Shown: positions 7,455 to 15,801, counted from the stretch's first letter. The stretch is 64,000 nt of DNA from Streptomyces sp. Go-475 (GCF_003330845.1 NZ_CP026121.1:7607501-7671500), one strand, 5' to 3'. The notes: generated from the letters alone by a model not told the origin. Program-made: numbers and translations.

Positions 7455-8651
7455 GTGCCGTCGACTTCCTTGTGTGTGGGCGTGGTCGCGCCGCTGACGG
7501 GCCGGCTGGCCCCCCTCGGGTCACCGTTGTCGTACGTCCTGCGCAGGCTCGCGCCCCGGCTGGCGCACGTCCGCAACGGCGGCCGCCGCCACGACGTGAC
7601 CGTCGCCGTGCGCGACAGCCGCTCCGACCCGGACGCGGCCCGGCGGGCCGTACGGGACCTGGCCGGGACGGACGGCGCGCACCTGGTGCTCACCATGGCC
7701 GGAACCCGGGTCCTGCCCGCCGTCGCGGACGCCTGCGAGGAGGCCGGGGTCCCCTGCCTGTCGACCACGTTCCCCTGGCAGGCGTACGTCCACACCCGCG
7801 GGGCCGGGCCCGGGCACCGCTTCCGCTGGACGTACCACTTCGCGTGGGGACTGGACGACATCGCCGCCGTCTTCGCCGACCTGTGGGAACGCGTCGGCGG
7901 CGCAGGCACCGTCGGATGCCTGTGGAACGACGACCTGCAAGGGGACCTGCTGCGCCACGACCGGTACGGCTTCGCCGCGGTGACGTCCCCACGCGGGCAC
8001 ACCCTGGCCGACCTCGGCGCCTACCGGGAACCGGCCGACGACTTCACCGCGCAGGTCGACCGGCTGCGCGAGCACGGCGCCGACCGCGTCACCAGCGCCG
8101 CCACCGCCACCGACCTCGCCCTCTTCCACCGCCAGGCCCGTGCGGCGGGGGTGCGGCCGCGGCTGATCACCTGCTCGCGCTGGCTGACCTACCCGCACAC
8201 CCACACCACCCCCGCCGCCGACGTGCACGGCGAGCTCGCCGACGCCCGCGTGGCCACCCTCGTGTACTGGAGCCCGGCCCACCCCTACCGCTCCGGCCTC
8301 GACGGCACCACGTGCGCCGAACTCGCCCACGCCTACCAGCAGGACACCGGAGCCGCCTGGCTCCAGCCCCTCGGCCTCGCCCACGCCCTGCTGGAGACCG
8401 CCCACCACGCCCTCACGGCGGCGGACGACCCCACCGACCGGGCCTCCGTCGCGCAGGCCCTCTCCGGCGCCGCCCTCGACACCATCGCCGGCCGCCTCGA
8501 CTGGACACGGGGGCCGACCCCCAACATCGCCCTCCTCCCACTGGTCGGCGGGCAGTGGCACCCTGATCCGCACGGTCCCCGCCTCGCCGTCGTCAGCAAC
8601 AGCGCTCACCCGGGCGTACGGCTCACCGGGGATCTCACCCCGGCACGCTGA
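7455..8651 (+). CDS. Periplasmic-binding-fold protein (branched-chain amino acid/AmiC-like), no signal peptide
   Basis: 398 residues of the type I periplasmic-binding fold seen in branched-chain amino acid receptors and AmiC-like sensors. It opens GVVAPLTGRLAPLG and continues VAVRDSRSDPDAARRAVRDL, the standard beginning of the Peripla_BP_6 family, then GLLTMAGT-like and C-terminal ALLETAHHALTAADDP segments. Unusually for an ABC receptor it has no signal peptide and no lipobox, and no permease or ATPase lies nearby. It may be a cytosolic ligand sensor or a degenerate receptor. The GTG at 7455 follows AGAGAGGGG. Its 3' end overlaps the convergent UvrA-like gene by 17 bp. It sits 32 nt after the small secreted-protein gene and may be co-transcribed with it. 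Confidence 0.72.
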   Translation: MPSTSLCVGVVAPLTGRLAPLGSPLSYVLRRLAPRLAHVRNGGRRHDVTVAVRDSRSDPDAARRAVRDLAGTDGAHLVLTMAGTRVLPAVADACEEAGVPCLSTTFPWQAYVHTRGAGPGHRFRWTYHFAWGLDDIAAVFADLWERVGGAGTVGCLWNDDLQGDLLRHDRYGFAAVTSPRGHTLADLGAYREPADDFTAQVDRLREHGADRVTSAATATDLALFHRQARAAGVRPRLITCSRWLTYPHTHTTPAADVHGELADARVATLVYWSPAHPYRSGLDGTTCAELAHAYQQDTGAAWLQPLGLAHALLETAHHALTAADDPTDRASVAQALSGAALDTIAGRLDWTRGPTPNIALLPLVGGQWHPDPHGPRLAVVSNSAHPGVRLTGDLTPAR

Positions 8652-10911
8652 CGTCCGCCCGGACCGCCCGCCGCAGGTGCTCCCCGGTGAACGACCCCCG
8701 TGCTTGGAGGAGTTGTCGCGGCGTGCCTTCGAAGACGACCTCGCCGCCGTCCCTGCCGCCGTCCGGGCCGAGGTCGATCACCCAGTCGGCCCGGGCGACG
8801 ACGTCCAGGTTGTGTTCGACGACCAGGACCGTGTTGCCCGCGTCCACCAGCCGGTCCAGCAGGTCGACGAGTCCCGCCACGTCCGCCATGTGCAGGCCCG
8901 TCGTCGGTTCGTCGAGGACGTAGACCGCGCCCGTGCGGTGCAGCCGGGTGGCCAGCTTGATGCGCTGCCGCTCACCGCCGGAGAGCGTGGACAGGGGCTG
9001 GCCGAGCGTCAGATACGTGAGTCCGACGTCCCGCAGCGCGCGCAGCCGTCGCCGTACGCCCTGGTCGTCGAAGAAGCCGAGCGCCTGCTCGGCCGTCATC
9101 TCCAGGACGTCGGCGATGGACCGGCCCCGGACGGTGAGCCGCAGCACCTCCTCCTTGAAGCGCCGCCCCTCGCAGTCGTGGCAGGTCGTCGTCACCGGGT
9201 CCATGAAGGCGAGGTCGGTGTAGATGATGCCCCGGCCTTCGCACGTGCCGCAGGCGCCGCTGGAGTTGAAGCTGAAGCAGCCCGCCTCGGCGCCCGTCTC
9301 GCGGGCGAAGACCTTCCGTACCGTGTCCATGATCCCCAGGTAGGTCGCCGGGGTGGACCGGCCCGAGATCCCGATCGACGACTGGTCCACGACCACGGCC
9401 TCCTCGTGGGCGGCGGTGAACTCCCCGACCAGGGTGCTCTTCCCCGACCCGGCGACCCCGGTGACCGCCGTGAGCACACCGGTCGGGAACCGCACGGTCA
9501 CGTCGCGCAGGTTGTGCCGGTCGGCGCCCTTCACCCACAGCTCGCCGGTGGCCCGCCGCACCTCCTCCTTGACCGCCGTACGCCGGCGCAGACAGCGACC
9601 GGTGAGCGTGTCCGACGCGGCCAGTTCCTCCGGCGTCCCCTCGAACACCACCGTGCCGCCCCCGGTTCCGGCGCCCGGCCCCATGTCGACGACGTGGTCG
9701 GCCAGTGCGATGACGTCCGGGTCGTGCTCGACGACCAGGACGGTGTTGCCCTTGTCGCGCAGCCGCAGCAGCAGATCGCCGAGCCGGCCCACGTCGCGCG
9801 GGTGCAGCCCGACGCTCGGCTCGTCGAAGATGTACGTCATGCCGGTCAGGCTGGAGCCGAGGTGCCGCACGGTCTTCAGCCGCTGGCCCTCCCCGCCGCT
9901 GAGCGTGGCCGTCTCCCGGTCCAGGCTCAGATAGCCGAGGCCGATCGCCTCGATGCGTTCCAGCGCGGCCACGGCCGCCCCGGCGATCGGCCCGGCCACC
10001 GGGTCGTCGATCCCCTTCAGCACGGCGATCAGGTCCGTGACCTGCATGCGCGTGCAGTCGGCGATCGACCGGCCGTCGATCCGGGTCGCGAGCGCCGCCG
10101 CGTTGAGCCGTGCTCCCCGGCAGGCCGGGCAGACGCCCTCCGTCAGGAACTCCCGGACCAGGTCGCGGGTCTTCTGGCTCATGGCCGACAGGTCCCGCTT
10201 CAGGTACAGCCGCTCGAAGCGGTCGGCGAGACCCTCGTAATCCGTGCTCCAGGTGCCGCCGCTGCCCTTGACGGTGACCTTGCTGCCGGGCCGCCCGCGC
10301 ATCAGGAACTCCCGCTCGGCGGCGGTGAACCGCCCCACCGGCTTGTCCGGGTCGAGGTCGGCGCTGTTGGTGTATGCCTGGCCCTGCCAGGTCCCCGCGG
10401 CGAACGGCGGGAAGCGGACCGCCCCGTCGGCGAGCGAGCGGTCCGGGTCCAGGATGCGGTCCCAGTCGGGCCGTACCGTCCGGCCCAGTCCGTCGCACTC
10501 GGGGCACATGCCCGACGGGTCGTTGAACGAGTAGGCCGTGGCCGGACCGGCGCTCGGTGTGCCGTGCCGGGAGAACAGGACGCGGATCACCGAGTAGACG
10601 TCCGTCATGGTGCCGACCGTCGACCGGGAGTGGCCGCCGACCGGCCGCTGGTCGACGACGATCGCGGGGGTGAGGTCCTCCAGGCCGTCCGCGTGCGGCC
10701 GCTCGAACTTGGGCAGCCGGTTGCGGACGAACCACGGATACGTCTCGTTCAGCTGGCGCTGCGACTCCACCGCGATCGTGTCGAAGACGACCGACGACTT
10801 CCCCGACCCCGAAACGCCGGTGAACACGGTCAGCCGGCCTTTCGGGATGCGGAGGGTGACGTCCTTGAGGTTGTTCTCGCGGGCTCCGGTCAGGGTGATG
10901 AATGCGGGCAT
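8635..10911 (-). CDS. UvrA-like excinuclease paralogue (short form; ABC ATPase)
   Basis: 758 residues, clearly shorter than the canonical repair UvrA (about 950). Two ABC ATPase modules are complete: Walker A GVSGSGKSS and GVAGSGKST; signatures LSGGEGQRLK and LSGGERQRIK; Walker B YIFDEPSVGLHP and YVLDEPTTGLHM. CxxC zinc-finger pairs are present (CPEC, CPAC, CGTC, CHDC). The shorter length suggests loss of most of the UvrB-interaction region, as in UvrA2/DrrC-like proteins linked to drug tolerance. It begins 10 nt after the ABC-F gene's stop codon with no strong ribosome site of its own, so the two are very probably one operon and translationally linked. Confidence 0.9.
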   Translation of the reverse strand: MPAFITLTGARENNLKDVTLRIPKGRLTVFTGVSGSGKSSVVFDTIAVESQRQLNETYPWFVRNRLPKFERPHADGLEDLTPAIVVDQRPVGGHSRSTVGTMTDVYSVIRVLFSRHGTPSAGPATAYSFNDPSGMCPECDGLGRTVRPDWDRILDPDRSLADGAVRFPPFAAGTWQGQAYTNSADLDPDKPVGRFTAAEREFLMRGRPGSKVTVKGSGGTWSTDYEGLADRFERLYLKRDLSAMSQKTRDLVREFLTEGVCPACRGARLNAAALATRIDGRSIADCTRMQVTDLIAVLKGIDDPVAGPIAGAAVAALERIEAIGLGYLSLDRETATLSGGEGQRLKTVRHLGSSLTGMTYIFDEPSVGLHPRDVGRLGDLLLRLRDKGNTVLVVEHDPDVIALADHVVDMGPGAGTGGGTVVFEGTPEELAASDTLTGRCLRRRTAVKEEVRRATGELWVKGADRHNLRDVTVRFPTGVLTAVTGVAGSGKSTLVGEFTAAHEEAVVVDQSSIGISGRSTPATYLGIMDTVRKVFARETGAEAGCFSFNSSGACGTCEGRGIIYTDLAFMDPVTTTCHDCEGRRFKEEVLRLTVRGRSIADVLEMTAEQALGFFDDQGVRRRLRALRDVGLTYLTLGQPLSTLSGGERQRIKLATRLHRTGAVYVLDEPTTGLHMADVAGLVDLLDRLVDAGNTVLVVEHNLDVVARADWVIDLGPDGGRDGGEVVFEGTPRQLLQARGSFTGEHLRRAVRADVSVPG

Positions 10912-10921
10912 GCACCCGACG

Positions 10922-12547
10922 CTAGGCGGGAAACCCGACAGCTTCTGACGTGATTTCCTTCAGTTCTCCCTCTTCCAGCAGCAGCCAGCGCGTGATCCCG
11001 ACCGACTCCAGGAACGGCAGGTCGTGACTGGCCACGATCAGCGACCCCTCGTAGGACTCCAGGGCCGTGGTCAGCTGCCGCACGCTCGCCATGTCGAGGT
11101 TGTTGGTCGGCTCGTCCAGCATGAGCAGCTGAGGCGCGGGCTCGGCCAGCATCAGGGCGGCCAGCGCCGCCCGGAAGCGTTCGCCGCCGGAGAGCGTCGA
11201 CGCCTGCTGGTCGGCCCGGCCGCCCCGGAACAGGAAGCGGGCCAGCCGCGCCCGGATCCGGTTGTTGGTGGCGCCCGGCGCGAACCGGGCCACGTTCTCG
11301 GCGACCGTCCGCTCCCCGTCCAGGACGTCGAGCCGCTGCGGCAGGAACCGCAGCGGGACGTGCGCCGTGACCTCGCCCGACTCCGGGGGCAGCTCCCCGG
11401 CGATCGTGCGCAGCAGCGTGGTCTTGCCCGCGCCGTTGCGACCGATCAGCGCGACCCGCTCGGGGCCGCGCAGTTCGAGCCCGCCCTTGATCCGGGCGCC
11501 GTAGCGGAGCCCGAGATCCTGGAGGGTGAGGACGGTACGCCCCGGCGGGACGGCCGTGAACGGCAGGTCGACGCGGATCTCGTCGTCGTCCCGCACGGCC
11601 TCCGCCGCCTCGTCGAGCCGCTCCCGGGCCTCGGCGAGCTTCTCCTCGTGCATGATCCGGTGCTTGCCCGCCGAGACCTGGGCCGCGCGGCTTCTGAGCT
11701 TCATGACGGCCCGGGGTTCGCGCTTGGTGTCGTACATCTTCTGCGCGTACCGCCTGCGGCGCGCCAACTTCACCTGCGCGTCGGTCAGTTCGCGCTTCTG
11801 CCGGCGGAGGTCGGCCTCGGCGACGCGGACCATGCGCTCGGCCGCCTCCTGCTCGGTCTCCAGGGCCTCCTCGTACGCGGAGTAGTTGCCGCCGTACCAG
11901 GTGATCCCGCCGGAGCGCAGGTCGGCGACCTGGTCGACGAGGTCCAGCAGTTCCCGGTCGTGGCTGACGACGACCAGCACGCCCGGCCAGGACTGGACGG
12001 CCGCGTACAGCCGCCTGCGGGCGTACAGGTCGAGGTTGTTGGTCGGCTCGTCCAGCAGCAGGACGTCGGGCCGGCGCAGCAGCAGCGCGGCCAGGCGCAG
12101 CAGGACCGACTCGCCGCCCGAGACCTCGCCGATGGTGCGGTCCAACTCGATGTGGCCGAGGCCGAGTTCGCCGAGGGTGGCCAGGGCGCGTTCCTCGACG
12201 TCCCAGTCGTCGCCGACGGTCTCGAAGTGCGCCTCGGAGACGTCGCCCGCCTCGATGGCGTGCAGCGCGGCCCGCTTGTCGGCGATGCCGAGCGCCTCGT
12301 CGACGCGCAGGGTGGTGTCGAGGGTGACGTTCTGCGGGAGGTATCCGACCTCGCCGGCCACGCGGACGGTGCCGTCGGCCGGGGCGAGTTCACCGGCGAT
12401 CAGCTTCAACAGGGTCGATTTGCCGGACCCGTTGACGCCGACCAGGCCGGTCCGGCCGGGGCCGAACGCGACGTCCAGGTCCTCGAAGACGGGGGAGCCG
12501 TCGGGCCAGGTGAACGACAGGGAGGTGACAGTGATGGATGCAGCCAT
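10922..12547 (-). CDS. ABC-F ATPase (antibiotic-resistance / ribosome-associated type)
   Basis: 541 residues: two ABC domains joined by a basic, coiled-coil interdomain linker (residues about 230-320, rich in Arg, Glu and Ala) and no membrane segment, which defines ABC-F proteins that act on the ribosome. Walker A motifs GVNGSGKST and GRNGAGKTT; signatures VSGGESVLLRL and LSGGERFRAAL; Walker B LLLDEPTNNLDL and LMLDEPTNNLDM. The ATG at 12547 follows GAGGCCCC. Upstream lie a good promoter and a ~220-nt leader with short ORFs, a layout used by antibiotic-inducible ABC-F genes. In gene order it matches an S. coelicolor ABC-F gene next to ssgD. Drug specificity is unknown. Confidence 0.9.
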   Translation of the reverse strand: MAASITVTSLSFTWPDGSPVFEDLDVAFGPGRTGLVGVNGSGKSTLLKLIAGELAPADGTVRVAGEVGYLPQNVTLDTTLRVDEALGIADKRAALHAIEAGDVSEAHFETVGDDWDVEERALATLGELGLGHIELDRTIGEVSGGESVLLRLAALLLRRPDVLLLDEPTNNLDLYARRRLYAAVQSWPGVLVVVSHDRELLDLVDQVADLRSGGITWYGGNYSAYEEALETEQEAAERMVRVAEADLRRQKRELTDAQVKLARRRRYAQKMYDTKREPRAVMKLRSRAAQVSAGKHRIMHEEKLAEARERLDEAAEAVRDDDEIRVDLPFTAVPPGRTVLTLQDLGLRYGARIKGGLELRGPERVALIGRNGAGKTTLLRTIAGELPPESGEVTAHVPLRFLPQRLDVLDGERTVAENVARFAPGATNNRIRARLARFLFRGGRADQQASTLSGGERFRAALAALMLAEPAPQLLMLDEPTNNLDMASVRQLTTALESYEGSLIVASHDLPFLESVGITRWLLLEEGELKEITSEAVGFPA

Positions 12548-12554
12548 GGGGGCC

Positions 12555-12635
12555 TCACTCGCGGTTGCTCGAAGCGGTCGGGGGCAAACGCGTTTCGAGA
12601 CACCTGCGACCAGGACGGAGAGGCTCCACGGGCAT
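12555..12635 (-). CDS. Candidate 26-codon leader peptide ending 7 nt before the ABC-F start
   Basis: Starts ATG CCC GTG GAG and ends TGA at 12555, 7 nt before the ABC-F ATG. The peptide is Arg/Pro-rich (MPVEPLRPGRRC is its first part) and has no strong ribosome site, only CAGGG 8 nt upstream. Leader peptides of this kind let stalled ribosomes uncover the start site of an ABC-F gene. Whether it is translated is not shown by sequence alone; chance occurrence is possible in GC-rich DNA. Confidence 0.4.
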   Translation of the reverse strand: MPVEPLRPGRRCLETRLPPTASSNRE

Positions 12636-12689
12636 GAGAAAAGCCCTGTACCGGAGGACGGCTCGATCGCCGAGGTCGCACGCGGCGCA

Positions 12690-12706
12690 CACACCGGACC
12701 GGTGTG
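12690..12706 (-). other. Hairpin in the ABC-F leader
   Basis: The palindrome CACACCGGACCGGTGTG (8-nt arms, 1-nt centre) lies in the middle of the ABC-F leader, between the first tiny ORF and the longer leader ORF. It could act as an attenuator stem that rearranges with the ribosome's position. There is no U-run after it. Confidence 0.4.
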
Positions 12707-12724
12707 AGGCGGTGTCTCAGGACC

Positions 12725-12736
12725 TCAGACGAGCAA
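12725..12736 (-). other. Tiny upstream ORF (TTG CTC GTC TGA) with a good ribosome site
   Basis: On the minus strand GGAGAAGG stands 3 nt (from its last base) before TTG CTC GTC TGA, a three-codon ORF about 30 nt after the predicted transcription start. The combination of a near-consensus Shine-Dalgarno and an extremely short ORF in a leader is suggestive of a ribosome-sensing element, but may be chance. Confidence 0.3.
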
Positions 12737-12773
12737 CGTCCTTCTCCAATCGGCGGCAACAGGACCGCTGTAC

Positions 12774-12802
12774 ACCGTAGGAGCGGGCCTGGAGCCTGTC
12801 AA
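12774..12802 (-). promoter_or_regulatory. Sigma-70-type promoter for the ABC-F/UvrA-like operon
   Basis: Minus-strand TTGACA (12802-12797), a 17-nt spacer and TACGGT (12779-12774). This is an excellent vegetative (HrdB-type) promoter; transcription should start near 12767, giving a leader of about 220 nt before the ABC-F start codon. Confidence 0.72.
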
Positions 12803-12845
12803 CGGATTAACGTGAAGCCCGATCTCCCCGCCCCGAGGAGGCCCC

Positions 12846-13490
12846 GTGCCCCACGGCCCGCTCTCGCTGCCGGCCCGGCTCTGCCTGCTGGCCTGGGACG
12901 CCGCGCGGCCGACGGCCACCGCCCGGCTGTCCGATCTGGTGCGGGCCGGTGCCCTCACCGAACTGGCCCAGCGCGGCCTGCTCACCGACGAGGACGGCAT
13001 CGCCACGCCGGTCGACCTGGACGCGGCCGCGGGTGACGCTGTCCTCGACGGGCTGCTGGAGCTGGTCCGCGAGTCGTGTCCGCACTCCTGGCGGACCTGG
13101 GTGACGCTGCGGGCGCGGGTCACCCTCGACGCCGTGCGCGAGCAGCTGGTGGCCGAGGGGTGGCTGCGGGCGGAGAAGAAGCGGGTCCTCGGCGTGTTCC
13201 CGTCCGTGGAGTACGCACTGGAGCGCGTCGCCGTCGTGGACGCGCTGCGGGAGGAGACGCGGCAGGTCCTCCTGGGACCGTCGCCGGTCCCCGGGGTGTC
13301 CGAGCGGGACGCCGCGGTGGCCGCCCTCGCGGCCGCGGCGGACCTCCTCGGCCAGGACCTCGCCGCCCGCGAGCAGCGCGTCGAGGAGCTGACCGAGCGG
13401 GCGGGGGCGGCGTCGCCCGGCCTGGCGAGGATCGTGCGTGAGGTGCGCGCGGCGGTGTCCGCGGCGCTGGCGGCATCCGCGTCGCCCTGA
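12846..13490 (+). CDS. GPP34/GOLPH3-family phosphoprotein
   Basis: 214 residues matching the GPP34 family, which is abundant in Streptomyces and related to the eukaryotic Golgi protein GOLPH3. The recognisable pattern is LSLPARLCLLAWDAARP, then RLSDLVRAGALTELAQRGLL, then HSWRTWVTLRARVTLDAVREQLVAEGWLR and the hydrophobic-basic hairpin RAEKKRVLGVFPSVEYALE that in GOLPH3 mediates membrane or phosphoinositide contact. Its bacterial role is unknown. GTG start preceded by GAGGAGG. It is divergent from the ABC-F leader and convergent with ssgD. Confidence 0.87.
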   Translation: MPHGPLSLPARLCLLAWDAARPTATARLSDLVRAGALTELAQRGLLTDEDGIATPVDLDAAAGDAVLDGLLELVRESCPHSWRTWVTLRARVTLDAVREQLVAEGWLRAEKKRVLGVFPSVEYALERVAVVDALREETRQVLLGPSPVPGVSERDAAVAALAAAADLLGQDLAAREQRVEELTERAGAASPGLARIVREVRAAVSAALAASASP

Positions 13491-13518
13491 CCCCGGCCCC
13501 GCCCCGGGAGCGGTCAGC

Positions 13519-13935
13519 TCAGCACGCGTCGCGCATCAGCTCGGCGAGGTCGTGGTCCAGATCCAGCTGGAGGTGCTCCAGGCCGACCGGCACGAGCTCG
13601 CTCGTGGCCTCCAGGAACCGGCGCACCTCGCTGGAGCGGACATGCACCACGGCGGTGCCCTCCGGGGCGTGGAACTCCAGCACCGTACGGTCGTACCCGT
13701 ACGGCCGCACCCGCACGTCGCCGTGACCGTCGGGGGCCTTCAGACCCGCGACGAGCAGCTCGCGGGAGAAGGTCCAGCAGACCTCGACGCCCTCCAGCGT
13801 GGCCGGGGCGGGGAAGGTCATGCGGACGGCGAACGGGTCACGCCGGTCGTAGTGCAGCGTCGCGGGAATGCTCGGCATACGCGGCGCGGCGGCGACGAGG
13901 CGGGCCTCCACGGGCTGCTCGATGACGATGGACAA
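13519..13935 (-). CDS. ssgD: SsgA-like (SALP) sporulation/cell-division regulator, SsgD type
   Basis: 138 residues, the SALP length. SALPs are actinomycete-only proteins that steer peptidoglycan synthesis, septum placement and autolysis during sporulation. Family marks are the RYDRRDPFAVRM-like segment (here LHYDRRDPFAVRMTF), the VCWTFSRELLVAGL core and the VRVRPYG to FLEATSELVP end. The start is a TTG at 13935 preceded by AGGGAGCAAGG, so translation may be weak. The SsgD assignment rests on position (ABC-F, GPP34, SALP order as in S. coelicolor) and general similarity; another SALP class is possible. Confidence 0.85.
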   Translation of the reverse strand: MSIVIEQPVEARLVAAAPRMPSIPATLHYDRRDPFAVRMTFPAPATLEGVEVCWTFSRELLVAGLKAPDGHGDVRVRPYGYDRTVLEFHAPEGTAVVHVRSSEVRRFLEATSELVPVGLEHLQLDLDHDLAELMRDAC

Positions 13936-14180
13936 CGCCTTGCTCCCTTGTGACGGCGACGGACACTTCCGGGCGGATGAGGCCGGGCAATGGAAGAGAC
14001 GACGGAATCAGCCAATCCGTGCACACGAAAAGCGAGTGACCTCTGTCACCGCGTTCATGCACGGGAGTGACATGGCTCTCCCCATGCGCCAGGAAGGGCA
14101 CTTGTGGTGCCCGGCGGAACACCCGGGGACCCACGAGGCCGTCTGGACGGCACCCGGGCGGTGGGCTAGCTTCCCCGGCC

Positions 14181-15332
14181 ATGAGGCGCTCGGGGAGCAC
14201 GCGACGGACGGGACGGACACGACGCGGGATGCTCGCGGCGACGGCGTGCGCGGCGGCCCTTGCCGCGACGACCGCCGCACCGGCCCAGGCCGCGGCGGCC
14301 CTGCCCGCGACCGCCGCCGCACCGGCACCGGCACAGGCGCACGAGCCGGAGCGCCGGGTACCGCACTGGCAGCTGACGGACACCGGCACCCCTGACGTAC
14401 GGTTCCGCGGCCTGGCCGCCGTCAGCCGGAACACCGCCTGGGCCGCCGGGACCGGCGGCACCGTCCTGCGCACCACGGACGGCGGCACGACCTGGCGGAA
14501 CGTCTCACCCCCGGGCGCGGGGGAGGTGCAGTTCCGGGACGTCGAGGCGTTCGACGCGCGCCGGGCCGTCGTCCTGGCCATCGGTGAGGGCGAGGCGTCC
14601 CGCGTGTACCGCACCGACGACGGCGGAACGACCTGGACGGAGACCTTCCGCAACACCGACCCGAAGGCCTTCTACGACTGCATGGCCTTCTTCGACCACC
14701 GCCACGGCCTCGCGATGAGCGACCCGGTGGACGGCAGGTTCCGCATCCTGTCGACCGGCGACGGCGGCCGCACCTGGACGGTGCTGCCGAGCGGGGGCAT
14801 GCCGGCCGCGCAGGAGGGCGAGGCCGGGTTCGCGGCGAGCGGCCAGTGCCTGGTGACGTCCGGGCCGAAGGACGTCTGGCTCGCCACCGGCGGGGCCGCA
14901 CGCGCGCGTGTCCTGCACTCCGCCGACCGGGGACGCACCTGGACCGCCGCCGACACGCCCCTCCCGGCGGGCGACCCGGCGCGCGGCGTCTTCGCGCTGG
15001 CCTTCCGCGACCGCACCCACGGTCTCGCCGTCGGCGGCGACTTCCGCCCCGGACAGCCCTCACCCCGGGCCGCCGCGCGCACCGCCGACGGCGGCCGCGC
15101 CTGGCGCCCCGCCGCCACGCCCCCGACCGCCTACCGCTCCGGCGTGGCCTGGCTCCCGCACAGCCGCACGGCCGCCCTCGCCGTCGGCCCCACCGGCACC
15201 GACCTCACCACGGACGGCGGCCGCACCTGGCGGACGGTCGACCCGGGCTCCTACGACACCGTCGACTGCACCCCGGACCACGGCTGCTGGGCCGCCGGCG
15301 AGCGGGGGCGCGTTGCCCGCCTGGAGCAGTGA
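14181..15332 (+). CDS. Secreted BNR/YCF48-type beta-propeller protein
   Basis: 383 residues. A long signal peptide with a twin-arginine run (RTGRTRRGMLAATACAAAL) and an Ala-rich end (AQA) suggests Tat export. The mature part carries repeated aspartate-box (BNR) motifs: TTDGGTTWR, RTDDGGTTWTE, TGDGGRTWTV, SADRGRTWTA, TADGGRAWRP and TTDGGRTWRT. This predicts a beta-propeller like YCF48 photosystem-assembly proteins and sialidase-like proteins. Homologues are loosely annotated as oxidoreductases without basis in the fold. The true function is unknown, probably a binding or scaffold protein outside the membrane. The ATG at 14181 was chosen because the signal peptide begins there. Confidence 0.8.
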   Translation: MRRSGSTRRTGRTRRGMLAATACAAALAATTAAPAQAAAALPATAAAPAPAQAHEPERRVPHWQLTDTGTPDVRFRGLAAVSRNTAWAAGTGGTVLRTTDGGTTWRNVSPPGAGEVQFRDVEAFDARRAVVLAIGEGEASRVYRTDDGGTTWTETFRNTDPKAFYDCMAFFDHRHGLAMSDPVDGRFRILSTGDGGRTWTVLPSGGMPAAQEGEAGFAASGQCLVTSGPKDVWLATGGAARARVLHSADRGRTWTAADTPLPAGDPARGVFALAFRDRTHGLAVGGDFRPGQPSPRAAARTADGGRAWRPAATPPTAYRSGVAWLPHSRTAALAVGPTGTDLTTDGGRTWRTVDPGSYDTVDCTPDHGCWAAGERGRVARLEQ

Positions 15333-15402
15333 GCGCGCGGTATGCCCTGATTGTTGGCAGTGTGGGTACTCGTTCACTGAAGCTGAAAGGAAGTGAGCGG
15401 TC

Positions 15403-15726
15403 ATGCCACGCGGTTCGAGCTCCAAGCGGGAGCGCCAGTACGAGCACATCAAGAAGAGTGCGCAGGACCGGGGCGAGAGCACCGGCCGCGCCAAGGAGAT
15501 CGCCTCGCGGACGGTGAACAAGGAACGCGCCCGCTCCGGCGAGTCGAAGACGGCCAGCCGCACCTCCACGAAGGACATGTCGTCCGGCAAGCGCGGCGGG
15601 CAGCGGTCCGGGCAGGGCTCCCAGGGCCCCACCTACGACCAGCTCTACCAGGAGGCCAAGCGCAAGGGCGTCGAGGGCCGTTCCAGCATGAACAAGAGCC
15701 AGTTGCAGCGCGCACTGGGCAAGTGA
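15403..15726 (+). CDS. Small basic protein with a Rho-N/SAP-like tail (annotated 'plasmid stabilization' in relatives)
   Basis: 107 residues, very rich in Lys, Arg, Ser and Gly; low complexity in the first 70 residues. The last ~30 residues (TYDQLYQEAKRKGVEGRSS, then SKSQLQRAL-like) resemble the Rho N-terminal or SAP helix-extended-helix fold that binds nucleic acid. Streptomyces homologues carry the name plasmid stabilization protein without experimental grounds. No partner toxin or antitoxin gene is next to it. AAAGGAAGTG precedes the ATG. A strong terminator hairpin follows. Confidence 0.78.
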   Translation: MPRGSSSKRERQYEHIKKSAQDRGESTGRAKEIASRTVNKERARSGESKTASRTSTKDMSSGKRGGQRSGQGSQGPTYDQLYQEAKRKGVEGRSSMNKSQLQRALGK

Positions 15727-15740
15727 GGCACACGGCCCGA

Positions 15741-15775
15741 GAAGGCCGGCGGGACTCCCTGACCCGCCGGCCTTC
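15741..15775 (+). terminator. Intrinsic-type hairpin terminator
   Basis: Perfect 13-bp stem GAAGGCCGGCGGG/CCCGCCGGCCTTC with a 9-nt loop, 15 nt after the small basic protein's stop codon and before the endonuclease V gene. Confidence 0.8.
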
Positions 15776-15785
15776 GCGCTGCCCG

Positions 15786-15791
15786 TAGGCT
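15786..15791 (+). promoter_or_regulatory. -10 element TAGGCT, likely leaderless transcript
   Basis: TAGGCT matches the Streptomyces -10 consensus (TAGRRT) and lies 10 nt before the endonuclease V ATG, which has only a poor ribosome site. A transcript beginning at or just before the ATG is therefore plausible. Confidence 0.45.
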
Positions 15792-15801
15792 CGGGACCAC
15801 C

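Noticed and set aside
8677..10953. 758-codon plus-strand frame opposite the UvrA-like gene
   Set aside because: It mirrors a gene with full ABC motifs, has no recognisable domain and a composition typical of GC-bias antisense frames.
14181..15332. Oxidoreductase (common annotation of homologues)
   Set aside because: The protein consists of aspartate-box beta-propeller repeats after a signal peptide; no cofactor-binding motif is seen.
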